Positions 1 to 12,890 of a stretch of 64,000 nucleotides of DNA are shown one piece after another. Location: NCBI GenBank assembly GCA_051294375.1, contig CM119268.1, positions 21,449,048 through 21,513,047 on the forward strand, in the 5' to 3' direction. Each line of letters opens with the position of its first letter. Positions within the stretch are counted from its first letter, which is position 1. The position numbers and the translations under genes are program-made. Under the pieces are notes generated by a model. The model was not told the DNA's origin. It saw only the letters and a list, made by a program, of their open reading frames with translations, and ran no database searches. Source of the stretch: Paraspadella gotoi. Taxonomy: Eukaryota; Chaetognatha.

Positions 1-302
1 ATCATCATCATCTTTATATCCTCGTAACTTCTCGCCATCAGGAAAATAGGAGAAAAACCTGGAAAAGCTAATTCATGAATGACAAAGGTTTTCACCGGAA
101 AGTAGTGAAAGGCTTCGCTCTGATCGGCTTAAGTCTTACATAACGACTATTTCAACAACAGGATAACAACAACGACAAACATTTCCCTTCTCTTCCAGGT
201 TTTCGAGAAATTTTCAAGACATGTTTGGCGACGCAGCGGTTGAGCAGCACGGCCGACTCGCGGAGGCGGAGAACGCCGGGCGTGCGAAACGATTGGCCGC
301 TT

Positions 303-379
303 TTGGGTGAGAGAGAGAGAGACGGAGGAGCGAGATATGAGCAAGAGAGAGAGAGAGAGAGAGAGAGTAAGAGGAGAGA

Positions 380-411
<32 letters not shown>

Positions 412-412
412 T
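303..412. repeat. (GA)n microsatellite
   Basis: Interrupted GA dinucleotide tract visible directly. Similar purine tracts recur at about 1,215-1,270, 2,225-2,275 and 3,550-3,610. Confidence 0.9.
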
Positions 413-1574
413 TAAATTGCGCGAAATAAAAAATAACGTGTCCCAAATGACAACAATATTAAGTAAGTGAATACGTTTTCTAATAATATCTCGTAGAGGA
501 CTATTTATTATCACGACCTTCGAACTCCTTTTCTCATGCCTCTCGTCCTCCCTTACTCCCTCCTCCTCTTCCTCTCTCCTCGCCTGACCAGATGTTTCCT
601 CTCACCCATAGCTCTTTCGCATCACCTTTCCACTCAACACAGAAAACGGATCTATCTCATATGTTTCTTCGTGGATTCGACATTCGAGGCTTGAATTAAC
701 AGATTGACCACTAACCAAAAGACCAGGTGACCACATATCGCCTTGACCAGAAAACTATGACCACGACGACACATGACCGACTCTCGTTCTGATTTTTTTT
801 TTTAATGATGGAAAGCGATTGCGTCAAACCGAAGGATAAAAATTATTGAGCTTATCTTTGACCTCACTTTTGACGGGAGGTGGGCTAGGCTTTCAATCCT
901 ATCTTACTATTCAGGACTTGTCGCTCAGTCGAGTTATGACTCCCAGATTCATTGGCTTCGCTATCAAAATGTAATCAATTTTGAGAATTAAAGAATCCAG
1001 ACGGATATTTGCATAAAAGAGGATGCAGTGACAGAAAGTTATTTGCTAAAACAACGGAAACACTAACGACGACAACAAACATACGACGTAAATTCTCTTT
1101 TTTAGGCGGAGATACGAATCGATGGGAGTGACTGCAGTTGGAAGGCGGCACAGAAATCGTGGATGGCGACGATGTGTGGAAAAGATGTGGAGAAGAAAAG
1201 AGAAGACTATCGCGAAGAGAGATAGAGAGAGTGAGGGGAGAGAGAGGAGAGAAAGAGAAGAGAGAGGTGATAAGTTAGGGAACAGGACTGAGCGATACAT
1301 CGCGAGAGAGAGGTATAACGTGAGCAGAGGAGAAGTGGGGAATAAGGAGGGCGTAAGTGGCAGAGAATATGGCGTTCCTATATTCCATTTAATTTTTTTT
1401 TTCCTCTTTTCCTTTGCCCTCTTCCTTTCTTCGTCCTCTTTCTTCACAGGAAAGAAATGAAGAAAAATTGCAAAGAACAAAGAGGCAGGCGACAACAAAG
1501 AAAGGCGGCTGCCGATGCGGGATTGGAGGGAGTCTCAAGAAGAAGACAAAGGAATGGCTTTGGGGGTAAAGATT

Positions 1575-1745
1575 GGGAAAGAGGAAATTGCGAGGGAGAA
1601 TCGGGAAGAAGATAAAGGGAAACGCTTTGCAGGGTGCAGAGGGGAAGAGGAATGGAGGGAGAAGGGGGAAGAAAATAAAGAAACGCTTGTGCAGGTGGAG
1701 AGGGGAAGAGGAAATGGAGGAGATGGGGAAGAAGATAAATACAAG
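1575..1745. repeat. GA-rich minisatellite, unit about 65 bp
   Basis: Roughly two and a half imperfect copies of a purine-rich unit containing AGAAGATAAA or AGAAAATAAA followed by the anchor AACGCTT and then GGGGAAGAGG. The open frames across it are a by-product of the purine composition. Confidence 0.65.
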
Positions 1746-1904
1746 GACTGCATCCTTTTCCCTAATTTCCTAATCAAAATCCCTACGAATTTTTTAACCT
1801 AATATCTATCCACAACCCTAGTTTTTAAACTAACTAAAATTCTGAAATTTAATCTTAAATGGAGTCCACTTTTCCAAAAATAATAATCGCAAAACGCTAG
1901 TTTT

Positions 1905-2205
1905 TACGATAAATCGTTCAAAAAAAAAATCTTCAAAAGCATAAGGAATCGAGCCTACTTTTGTTTGATGATAACCAAATATTTGATCGATGATAACCAA
2001 TATATTGATTGCGATGATAACCAATAATTGATGCGATGATAATAAAATAACTGATGTGATGATAATCAAATGATTGATGCGATGATAGTCATTCATTGAT
2101 GTGCATGATAAATCATTCATTGATAGTGATGATAATCATTCATTGATGCGCGATGATAGTCATTCATTGACGCGATGAGTCATTCATCGTAAATAAAACA
2201 AACAA
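1905..2205. repeat. Dispersed element with ~24-bp tandem core, copy 1
   Basis: A unique edge containing GAGCCTACTTTT is followed by about nine units of a tandem repeat of the type GATGATAATCATTCATTGATGC. The same edge and the same core occur in reverse orientation at about 40,960-41,200. A conserved edge joined to a short tandem core is typical of satellite-bearing non-autonomous DNA elements; no transposase is visible. Confidence 0.6.
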
Positions 2206-2839
2206 AATGCCGTGTATGAATGAGGAAGAGAGAGAGAGGAGAGAGAGAGAGAGAAAGAGAAAGAGTGAGAAAGAGGCTGGTCAGTTTTCACTCTCGTTTA
2301 TATAAAGTATAATCAGAAGCTTGGACCGCCCTGCAGAGCTGAACTCGTTTTTCGACGAATCTGAGTAGGGACGAACTCTTTCCTTTCCTTTGAATGAAAA
2401 TTATAGATTGTTCTTTTTTTTTAAGAAGAAACCAGACCGAGGTCAAATTTCATATTGCATATTTAACTAATTTATAAAATATTTATCCCAACTCAAATAA
2501 TATTATTTTAAAAAAGAATAAAAATGATTAAATATATACACTAAAAAAAATTTACAATTTTAAAATTGCTTAAAAATTATTAGATAAACAAAAAAAGTAA
2601 TGTTTAATTTTACAATATCTCTCTTCTCAACTCCTATTTTAGATATAATTTGCCAATAGTGCGCCGACCGGTCAAAGTTACAGTAATAAACAAAAACAAA
2701 AAAATTTTTTGTTAGAAAGTTTATTATATATATTAAATTAATCCGCGCAATTTGCGGACATATAGCAGCTATATGTACAGCAGTGCAAGCTGATGTACAT
2801 GTGACATTGCCCTGCATTATAAGTTATTTTTCCTTTTTT

Positions 2840-2960
2840 CTAAAAGGAATCCATGAAAATCTCGGATGTAAATTTGGGATTTTGTATAGAGAAAAAAAAT
2901 ATAATATGCGAATAAAAGTTTTTAGAAGGAAAAAATAATAAGAATTTTCAACGAACGGTC
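2840..2960. repeat. Direct repeat, copy 1
   Basis: The segment from AAAATCTC through GTTTTTAGAAGGA to AAGAATTTTCAA matches, with small indels, the segment at about 3,805-3,945. A weaker third copy lies near 4,138-4,180. Nature unknown. Confidence 0.6.
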
Positions 2961-3804
2961 TGTACATAGTAGAGAGAGACAGAGAGAGAAGATGAGAGAG
3001 AGACTATATATTTATCCAAAAAATATGTTATAAATAAAAAAGAGAACTAAAGAGTTCGAATCGATCAAACAAGAGCGGATATCGTTTATCCCGCCCACAA
3101 GCGACGTCGGCAAAAATGGTAAAATTACATAATTAGTGAGGTAGAAAGACACAAGAGAAGGAATCCAGAGAAGTGTGTCTAGGAAATAGATATGCGAGAC
3201 CCATAGGACTCGAGGAAAGAGACCGAGAGTCATAGTCAGGTAGTCTGGAATTACGTAATTATAATAAATTTTAATAATAAAAAAAGAGAGATGAAGAATG
3301 CAGTGAGCTAAGAGTCCCGGAGTTTACGGCAGATGACGGAGGTAAAAAAAGTGACTAAAATATTTTCAAATAGATAAAGAAAAGGCAGAGAGCGATATCA
3401 GCAGAAGCTCGTATAGAGAGAGTCATGATGAAGAGAGAGGAAGTAGAGACGGAAACGGTTACGTAATGTAAATTTTTATTGCTTTAGCCAAAGAGCAAAA
3501 GAACGAGATTGTTGAACGACAGAATGAGAACTTCGAGACGGATAGAAATCGAGGAGAGAGATGAGAGAGAAGAAAGCGACGAGAGAGAGAGACGAGATGA
3601 GAGAGAGAAAGTTTTCCGCCAACGATACGGCGCAATATTTAGCGTCACTCTTGTTTATATCGGCGTTAGCATTTCGTCAAGTTGATTTTTTTTAATAACA
3701 CGTAACGCGTTACTTTAGGTCATGTTCCTTCGCACATTGCTTTACTCGTTGCCCCCGCAACGGGCCACGAAATCCAGGTGAAAGTTTAGTTATTCTTCAC
3801 ATTT

Positions 3805-3945
3805 TCTCAAAAAAATCCAACGAAAATCTCAGATGTAAATTTTGTGGGATTTTGTATTGAGAAAGAAGCCGCGCGAATAAATGCGCGATGAATAAAGTTT
3901 TTAGAAGGAAGAAGAAATAATAAGAATTTTCAAAAAACGGTGAAA
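3805..3945. repeat. Direct repeat, copy 2
   Basis: Second copy of the sequence at 2,840-2,960; both contain GTTTTTAGAAGGA and AATAATAAGAATTTTCAA. The two copies are separated by about 1 kb and are followed by GA-rich sequence. Confidence 0.6.
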
Positions 3946-6900
3946 AGGAGTAAAACAAGATGAATAATATTTTTTTTAGCAATAAAAAAAAGAGAGAGGA
4001 GCAGTAAGGATGAGATGAGAGAGATGAGAGAGACGGAAGGGAGACGGTAGGAGAGAGAGCAGAGAGCACTGCCTGAAGCTCGTTTTTTTTATAACCGATT
4101 TCAGAAAGGGCAGCGCCTGATCAATATATATTTTTTAGAGAAAGGAAAAAAAGTAATCAGAATTTTTCAAAAAGATATCAGACACGATCACGCCAAGAGA
4201 GTCGCACACCAAAGAGAGACGAGCAGAGAAACTGAACTCGTTTTTAAATACGAATTCAGAAAACGCAGCGCCTAAAAAAAAATACTATATAATTAAAAAA
4301 TAAAATAAAGAAGAAAGGCAAAAAATGTTACAATGGTTACAATTTGGAAAACTTTTCCAACTTTTCAATCGCAGCTTTTAAAAGATTTTATTTTTATTTG
4401 TATGAAAATTAAGATATCAGTCTTCTCTCATTTAAAAAACATCCTTTGACGTCCATTGTTTATATGAAATATTTAAAAGAAAATTTTTTGAATTTCATCT
4501 ATTCAATATTATATATCCTGCAATATTGAATTAGCATAACAAGCCATTTCTACATATACTATTTGCGATATTATAATGCAGTACTATAAATATCTCATTT
4601 GCAATATTGCAGCTAAATCGCATAATGAAGTGGAAATTCAAACCTAAAAAATACTTAAATCCAAACTGTTAAATGAAAAATATCACAGCTATAAATCAAG
4701 ATGAACGATAGCCATATCTAAATTTTTAACTTACTATGATCGCACACTCTTTGGTAAAACCTGTGTATCATAATTCATAATAATTTTTATTTACACACAA
4801 TACAGAATGATTAACCTCAGTTTAGATGATAACGACAGCGCAATCTCCCACTTATAAAAAGTACATCTAGGTGCTCACTTGATCAATATATGAAAACACG
4901 AGGCTCAGTGACCACGACTCGGACGGATCGACGACGACGTCCTCCAACAAAGAAGCAACCCCTAAAACATCTATACGAGCCTGACCCCCTGCTTCGCGCG
5001 CCTCAAGCGCTCCAATCCTATAACAACTTTAGTAAACACAAAAAAATTACGAAATGCTTAAACCATCTACTAACGATCTGTTTCTTGTCACGAACGGACC
5101 TTTTCTATTATCACTCCGCCCACGAAAAACAAAGACACTAATGTTAACGTGTCTTCCTCGTGATCTTGCGTGTTCTTCAATAATCGGCCTTTCTATATAT
5201 ATGAGGACGTCATACCTCATGGAGGAACGAAACGCGAGAAAGAACAGGACGGGGACTGCATGCTAAAAAGAAATAAGCCAAAAAAAAACAAAAAAGTGAC
5301 GGAGGAGGGCGAAATCACCGAGCTGCATTCGGGCGGGAACGAAGAGCCGCGAGGAGGGAGAGGAGAGAGAGAGAGAGAGAACAGCCGCGAACAATTTCGT
5401 CGAATGGAATCCGACTACCGAAACATTCGCCGATAAGATTTTGACGCCACTCGCGATAAAAGGCGATCATCGAGATTTCCTTAGGATTTCCTGTAAATTG
5501 CAAGAGCATTTTACCGCCATTAATGGTCACTCACTTTCAGATCCCAATTTCGCTCCGCTCAGATATTTCATCATTTTTTTCACTTTTTGGTTTTTCTTTT
5601 GTCAATCATCTGCTTGTCTATCGATAATCAACCACAAACGAAACACTTCAAACTCGTTCTTCTATGTAGGGAATGGATTGCAGTGTGGAACGTAAATATT
5701 TTTAACTCAATTTTTTAAAAGAGAAATCGAAGTTTATCGCTTTACACCAACAACAGGTTTTTCTATCAACCTAATATCAAGAGGGAGACAATACCGTCTT
5801 CGAAATCTTTTTCGAGGCGCGACATCAGTGTTCCTCCGTTCATATTTTCAAATCTTAACCCGTTGTTTTTAAACAAACTTGCGTTTCTCTTTAACAACAA
5901 ATATGAAAGAACTGACAATCAAAGAAAATAGCACAAAACTTAACAAACAATACTCGACGTGTTTTTTATAATTTCCTTAATTTTAAATTCGTTTTTTTTA
6001 ATAGCAATAACATTTCTCACTTTTTAAATTTATTTTTCTTCTTCCATCACTCAATCCACATCGAATGTTTTCTACTTCTAATTCTTAAAATATCAGTTAA
6101 ATTATCTTATATGCATTTTCTACCTTCTTTAATATATCTATACTCTCTCCCTCGTGAGATTAAAGGCGTCCGTGCATCGAACTAATCGCGCCATGCTATG
6201 AGTTGGAAAGAAATAAACCCAAGAAGGAAAGAAAGTCAGGAAGCATGGTGCGTCGTAGTAAAGGATAGATCTATTTTAAATTGTAATCAATCCACGAACA
6301 GGCATCCCTTCGTGTTGGCATTATAAAGTCGCTTTTTCTTCTTAGTTGTTCTATCACAACTGATATAATCACGATCCTAAGCCCATCACACCTCCCTCCT
6401 TTCAACTATCTCTCTCTCTCTCTCTTCTCTCTCTTGAGGACATAGACTTAATTATGCTTATTAAATGGAATCATTACAACTTGTATGTCCAATCTTTGAT
6501 AAAATACCCTTTTTCTGATATTACCCTAAATAAATTAATAGAGCCGAAATCAAACGTGAATTAGAAACAAGCATCATCATGACCCAGAAATCTCGGGATT
6601 CAATATTAAAGGCTGGAAAACATTTTCCGAGATATGGTTGTAGGCGGGAAAGTTTGGTTCATTGATGACGTCTTTAAATCATTACAAAAGGAACGCGGAT
6701 CTATGTGTTTTAACATCCAACCCAGCTTGATTAAATTCCTTATTCCAAAAATTAAATTTATTAGAGCTTTATAGTATAAAATAGTCCAACTTTGATCTTT
6801 TTTGGTTGTATGGCGTTGAAGACCCCATTATAATGTTTTTATCATATTCGCATTTAAATGTGTACATGATTCAAAAATCCGGATAGTAGTAAGATAAACC

Positions 6901-7009
6901 CGGCTCATTAAACTGTTACAGTTGTTACTGTGTGTGAAACATTTCACATTTTGAGCATAATAAATCAAAACTCAACATTTTATCTTAGAATATCCTCCAA
7001 TTACTTCCT

Positions 7010-7560
7010 CTTCTCTCTCTCTTCTCTCTTGCCTCTCATTCCTCTCCTCCCTACTTGCGTTATTAACCCTCCCCATCTCCCTCTCTCTGTCTCTATCTTT
7101 TGCAGTCTCTCTCTCTCTCTAAATTCGCGTCCTCTCAATTACTCTCTCTCTGCCCTCTCAGTTACTCTCTCTCACCTTCTCTGCTCCCTTCTCTCTCCCT
7201 CTCTCTCTCTCCTCTCATAGCGTCTACAATACGTGAGCCGGATCTCAATCCTCCCTTAATCTCTCTCCCTCTCTTTTCAAAGCGCCTTATGTCTCTACCT
7301 ATCTTCTCTCTATCTATTCTCTCTTTTCTCTCGCTCTCATTCCTCTCTTTCTCCCTCTCTACCTCTNNNNNNNNNNNNNNNNNNNNNNNNNACTTTTGTA
7401 CCTAATCTGATAAATACCTTTTTGCACTATCTCATACTTCACTAATAAATAATATATCTCTCTCTTTATATCTATATATATCTCTCTCTCTCTCTATCTA
7501 TCTCTCTCTCTCTATCTCTCTCTCTCTCTGCCTCTCATTCCTCTCTCTCCCTTTCCCTCT
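7010..7560. repeat. (CT)n low-complexity tract with assembly gap
   Basis: Long interrupted CT tract, broken by 25 N at 7,367-7,391. The Leu/Ser-rich open frames across it are composition artefacts. Confidence 0.9.
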
Positions 7561-7714
7561 TCCCTATCATTCCAATTACTTCTCGAAACGTCATAACAAA
7601 AAAGCCCAGCGGGCGAGTTATCACGCCTAACGAATGACCGACCAGTTAGCGTCTTTAATTAATTAATAAATTTAAATTATTTTTTTCAACCAAAACATCC
7701 TTTAAAACTGGCCC

Positions 7715-7995
7715 TAGCCGATGAAATTTAAATGCTAATGTATACAGTGTTAAAATAATCTATCATGAGCATAGATTATGGTATTAAAGTAATTTTTGTC
7801 TAAAATTCTTTCCTCTGAGGGTACTAGCCTAATTAAAATTCTTATATTCCTATATAGAGAATTTTTTTTTTAATCTAAAAATTTTCTGATGGATTCTGAT
7901 AGAGCATAAAAAGTTAAACAAGAAATATAATTACAGCTTTTAAATTTTTTTATATTTTCTAAGTGAAAATATTAAAAAAATAATATAATAATCGA
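7715..7995. repeat. Dispersed repeat family A, copy 1
   Basis: About 270 bp matching 49,455-49,765 in the same orientation, with shared blocks CTATCATGAGCATAG, GAGGGTACTAGCC and AGCATAAAAAGTTAAAC. A more diverged copy lies at about 58,430-58,640. No coding capacity. Confidence 0.75.
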
Positions 7996-8556
7996 AAAAT
8001 GATGAAGAAAATTTTTGACTGAGTGCGGCTACCCCTATTATCGGGCAGTGGGACTCTCTATCTATAAAATTGGTACAAGCAGTCTCAAAAATTATTTATT
8101 CATTAAATTAACAAGTTTTCTCGCCGTCTGAATTTGAACAGGCTTTGAATAAAAAATGTCATTTGACCTTATTTTCACAAATTTTAAATTGTATTATTAT
8201 TGTTTTAAATTGAGAAATAAGTTTAAGATTATGTTATAGATTAGGTTATGAATTAAGCTTGGGGATTAAGTTAGTGATTACGGATAGGGAATTTGAGTTT
8301 GATCATTATGGTTTAGGTTAATAAGGTTAGGGAATATTTTTTGTTTAGGGTTAGAGATAAGTGTTACGGTTTAACGCGAGGAAATGAGTTACGGTTTTTA
8401 TAATTCATTCCGATTGAATATTATGGTTATATTCAGGGATTAAGCGAACAGAAAGGCGGCGCTTTTGGAAAAGAGAGCCAATAAATTTTATGTCATTTAT
8501 TTTTATATTAATTTTGTTATCAAGTTTAATATCCCTATTCTTTCTTAACTTCCCAG

Positions 8557-9108
8557 TCTTCGGAGGAACACGAAGAAAAGTTAAGAAGACGGAGGAGGAA
8601 GTTTTGAAGAAAAAAGAAGAAATAAAAGAAATCAAGATAGAAATCTCGAGTTTGGATAAAAAAGGATATCAGCTGCTCAAACAGAAGAAGAAACTGTGGA
8701 ACGACGTCGGGGTCAGAATTGTTCTTTTGTTCTTTCACAGATGATCTGTTTGTTTGTTTATTCAGTAAAGAGGCTTTTTCGTTTGTTTTTAATCCGTTGT
8801 TGCTTTGTTAAGTTACAGTGTCATTATTTTTTTGTTATTTGCTTCCAAATCCGCGATCTTTTAATTATTTGTTTGTTTTGAAATTGATGACTCTTGTTAA
8901 GTTTCACTTAGATGTTTTTACTTTTGATTCAATTTTTATTTAATTATTCTGGTTTTCAATTTGATTACTGATTGTTTAATTATTTCTTTCTAACAATCAG
9001 GACATGCAAACCAACGTGGGAATCAAGCTTGACCGGAGCAAAGCTTGGGACGACAAGTACAAGCTCTTCATGTTCGAGCAACTGCTTGTCTCAGAAATGC
9101 AGATTTAA
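8557..9108 (+). CDS. Two terminal exons of an unrecognised coiled-coil protein (5' part not found)
   Basis: Exon 8,557-8,705 follows a good acceptor (CTTCCCAG) and is open in only one of three frames. It gives about 50 residues very rich in Lys and Glu (KKTEEEVLKKKEEIKE near its start, QLLKQKKKLWND at its end), heptad-like and therefore probably coiled coil. Exon 9,001-9,108 follows AACAATCAG and continues in phase 0 with 35 residues (KLDRSKAWDDKYKLFMFEQ) before a TAA stop. The donor between them would be the weak GTCGGG. Upstream exons should lie before 8,557 but I could not identify them; an alternative start with a hydrophobic N-terminus at 8,490 would read through the acceptor. No family recognised. 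It lies close to the gap that ends the left palindrome arm, so it may belong to another locus. Confidence 0.45.
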
Positions 9109-9469
9109 ACAAGAGATTTTCCCAAATGCAAATATTTAAAAATAATTTAATTTAATACTTTTAAAGAATTAACCAAAAAGTCTACTAATCTCGTCCAGTT
9201 GTTATTGAAGTACACGTCCAAAAGCGCGAAGCGAAACTTTGTTTATAAAAACCAATCAATATCTAAACTGGTGAAAGCTGCTTGTTCGAACCAGAAAAGT
9301 AAATGGGATCTCTTTCTAATTGCTCCTCGACAAAAAAACAAAACAAAGCAAAACAAAGATTCTCGATTGTATTTTTTCCCTTTAATGTTAGGATTTTTGT
9401 TTCATCGTCACGTGACCATTGAGTGTTTTACATTTATTATTGTCGCAAATACAAATTTAAACAACAAAA

Positions 9470-9494
9470 NNNNNNNNNNNNNNNNNNNNNNNNN
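9470..9494. other. Assembly gap (25 N)
   Basis: A run of 25 N immediately before the G-rich tract and the outer end of the left palindrome arm. Confidence 0.98.
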
Positions 9495-9592
9495 GGTGGG
9501 GGGGGAGTGGGGGTGTGAAAGGGTGAAGTAGGGGTGTGGGTGAGTGGAGGGTGGTGGGGGAAGGGGGGGGGTGGAGAGGGGGGGGTGGGTCT
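9495..9592. repeat. G-rich low-complexity tract at the outer end of the left arm
   Basis: Almost pure G with scattered T and A, with many runs of four or more G, so formally G-quadruplex capable. It sits between an N gap and the point where homology to the right arm stops inside a Kazal exon. It has no counterpart in the right arm, so a sequencing or gap-filling artefact is as likely as a real tract. Confidence 0.8.
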
Positions 9593-10820
9593 TGCTATTT
9601 GATCACCGACAGAGCAAAGAGTGCGGACACATTGTTTGACAGGCCTGCGTTTAATAACAAAAATCATACATATTTAAACTTAAAGTAATTAAAAAACAGA
9701 ATATACGCCTACAAATGGTTTAAACTACAATGGTCAGTATCTTTTGTAATATACAATGTTAAAAAATTGTACATAGTACATGTATCTACCAACATTTCCA
9801 AATTTACATAAACAATTTCAATAATAAAAGAAAAAAATCAATAAGTAACTTACGCTGGTTTACATATTCCCTGATGGACAATATTAATATTTCTCCTTTA
9901 ACTTTTGCTTCAACATTGTTTAATTTTAAAGAGCCAACATATTAGGATGTGTTTGGGTTATTATTATCACAACTGGTTGATATTCTTTGATTGCAATCCT
10001 TATTGCAGCCCTGTTGTATGAGAAAAAAGTTTAATTTTAGTATTTTTATAAATTATTTTTTTTAAATCTTTTGAAAAGAAAATATCATTTTTCACCTATT
10101 TGACAAGGACCATAATGAGCAATGGAAGACGTTTTTTTCCTTCTTTGCCAAGACATTTAGTGATTTCAAATGCACATTTGTTTGGGTGAGTCCTTGTCGT
10201 CACGAAATCACAAAGTGGCGCTAAACAGTGGCAGCAACTTGTGTGGCCAGGCTGTGAATCGAACAAAGAAGGCAATAAAACAATCAATTGGGAAAGGCAG
10301 ATTTTGTTTCAAAGAAATATAATAAAAAATACTATAATTAAAGCAGTTTCTAATTCTCTCAACTCAGCGAATCAAAGTCAGAAGTTCTCACGGTACCGGC
10401 TTCTGACAAGGTCCGTCGTGAAACGAAAACGATGACTTCCTTCTTTCGGCCGCGAAGACATTTAGTCGACGCCGAATGAAGCATTTGTGGAATGAGTTTT
10501 GGCCGGTGAATCACAAACGGGCGAAAGTGAGCAGGGGCAATGGTTTGGCAGGCTGGGTTGACAAGGAAAGTTTATGTGAAAACTTTATATTACTGTTAGA
10601 AAATACATAATGATATTAAAGGAGTTAAATGTTAAACGGGCGTGCTTCCAACAGTAAAAATGAGAGTAATAGTAGGTAGAACGATAGTGAAAAAATACAA
10701 ACCCGGTGATTTTTGCAGAAAGAGTTTTCGTTTTTGGATCCAAAATGAATTCGTTTGATTCACAAACTTCGTCGGGAATTTGGGGAAGTTGACATCTGGA
10801 GAAAATAATCATCAGGTTGG

Positions 10821-10880
<60 letters not shown>

Positions 10881-11182
10881 ACCTCATATATTTGCATCCG
10901 CTCGCGTCTTTCTCCTCCACCAATTTCCCTCGGACAAGATGCGCTTGACGCTTCGGACAAGAGAAGCAGGACGTCCGATCTTCGCCACAATCGGTGACGC
11001 GGAAAGTTTGAACGTGATGGCGTGGGCAGGAGGAGGAGGTGGGAAATTTCTGTGAGAGGGGGAGAGAGAGCGATGGGAAGGGAGGAGAGAGGGAGAAGGA
11101 AGGGAGGTGAGAAGGAAGGAGGGAGAGGGGAAGAAGAAAAGAAACAGAAAGAAAGAAAGAAAGACAAGAAAGAAAAAAATGA

Positions 11183-11222
<40 letters not shown>

Positions 11223-11400
11223 AGCAAAGATGTTCAAATTCTGTAAAGTTCATATGATATCAAAAACCAAAAAAAAAAAAAAAAAAAAAAAATCACATTT
11301 TCACATTTTTCTTCCTTTGCGACGCATCTGGCTTCTTTGCATTCGCACTCGTCTATGATTAAATGTAAATTGCTATTAATCAATCATAATTATAATTAAC

Positions 11401-12366
11401 TCACCGACGATCGACTGACCGACCGACCGACCGACCGACCGACCGACCGACCGACCGACCGACCGACCGACCCACCGACCGACCGACCGACCCACCGACC
11501 GACCGACCGACCACCGACCGACCGACCGACCCGACCGACTGACCGAGCGACCGACCGAGCGACGACCGACCGACCGACGACCGACCGAAACGACCGACCG
11601 ACGACCGACGACGACCGACCGACCGACCGATCGACTTACCGACCGATCGACCGACCGATCGACTTACCGACCGAACGATCGAACGACCGCCGACGACCGA
11701 CCGACCGACCGATCGACTTACGACCGATCGACCGACCGACCGACCGACCGACCGACCGTTCGACAACGCGACCGACCGACTCACCGACCGATCGACCGAC
11801 TCACCGACGATCGATCGACTTACCACCGATCGACCGACGATCGATTACCGACCGATCGACCGACCGATCGACTTACGACCGACGATCGACCGACCGACCG
11901 ACCGACCGACCACCGACCGACCGACCTCCCGACCGACGACCGACTCACCGACGATCGATCGACTTACCGACCGATCGACCGACCGATCGACTTACGACCG
12001 ATCGACCGACCGATCGACTTACCGACCGACCGATCGACCGACCGACCGACCGACCGTTCGACCACCGACCGACCGACTCACCGACCGATCGACCGACTCA
12101 CCGACCGATCGATCGACTTACCGACGATCGACCGACCGATCGACTACCGACCGATCGACCGACCGATCGACTTACCGACCGACCGATCGACCGACGACCG
12201 ACCGACCCGACCGACGGCACCGATCGACTTACCGACCGATCGACCGACGACCGACGACCGACCGACCGACGATCGACCGACCGTTCGACCGCCGATCGAC
12301 CGACGATCGACGACCGATCGACCCACCGACCGACGACCGACCGACCGACCGACCGATTCACTCTTA
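11401..12366. repeat. (GACC)n tetranucleotide array, left arm
   Basis: Almost uninterrupted GACC units with GATCGACTTAC-type variants, inside the intron between exons 6 and 7 of the duplicated gene. Its reverse frame reads Val-Gly-Arg-Ser over and over; this is not a protein. Confidence 0.95.
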
Positions 12367-12674
12367 CCTCTGACACAACTTCTCAAGCAGCTTCGATCCA
12401 GCTCTAGATTTCTCTTCCGTGACAAATTTTCTCTCTCTGCTTCATCATCGTTTTCTTGCAACTTTCTTTTCGTATCTCCCATTTGTAGCAAAGGGCGCAT
12501 TTCCTGTAGGGTATGTTTAATTGTTATTTTTAACTTGAATATTTTCGTTATTTAAATATGATTTTGATCAAATCAATATTCTTACGTTTTTTGAAACGTT
12601 TTAATCCTGTCTACTTATTTAAATGAAACAATACGAAACATTTGTGATAATATTTTATGTCTTAAATTTTATAC

Positions 12675-12890
12675 AATTGAAACATTATACCACTTCAATG
12701 ATAGGTGAGCGAGTTACTCTGGGAGTAAAGAAACGACAGTCGTTGATTGCAAGCTTGCAGGGACATGCTATTTCATTATCTTGTAAGAGTGATGGAGACC
12801 TAAACCACCCAAGACTGTCAAAGTCAGAGGCAAATGCTTATTTAATAAATAAATAGATTAATTTTCATATTGGTTGTACCAATTTCATAT
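12675..12890 (+). repeat. Dispersed repeat family B, copy in left arm
   Basis: About 215 bp with the blocks AGCTTGCAGGGAC, GTAAGAGTGATGGAG, an AAACCACC/AGAC motif and a terminal ATTGGTTGTACCAAT, itself a small inverted repeat. Related copies: 23,835-24,060 (-), 31,755-31,992 (+), 38,690-38,905 (+), 46,895-47,010 (-) and 53,295-53,392 (-). Non-coding, MITE- or SINE-sized. Confidence 0.8.

Larger units (their letters stand above)
1..8556. other. Gene-poor, repeat-rich AT-rich region
   Basis: I found no chain of phased exons and no recognisable domain in this stretch. Open frames here are short and follow microsatellites (Leu-Ser or Arg-Glu runs). Purine-rich and pyrimidine-rich low-complexity tracts, a minisatellite and dispersed repeats listed separately fill much of it. 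Around 4,890-5,440 there is a more GC-rich patch with overlapping open frames in several phases, but no splice context or protein family that I recognise, so I do not call a gene there. Confidence 0.6.

Noticed and set aside
4890-5530. Possible gene in a GC-richer patch
   Set aside because: Overlapping frames on both strands with no domain, no plausible splice sites joining them and no counterpart elsewhere.
7010-7405. Leu/Ser-rich hydrophobic 'proteins' in CT tracts (also near 147-514, 13,829-14,167 and 22,394-22,984)
   Set aside because: Composition artefacts of dinucleotide repeats; no start context, no splice support, same pattern on both strands as Arg-Glu runs.
11401-12500. Long open frames reading Val-Gly-Arg-Ser repeats (also 24,350-26,042)
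   Set aside because: They are read-through of the GACC/GGTC tetranucleotide array, occur in several frames and lie in an intron.
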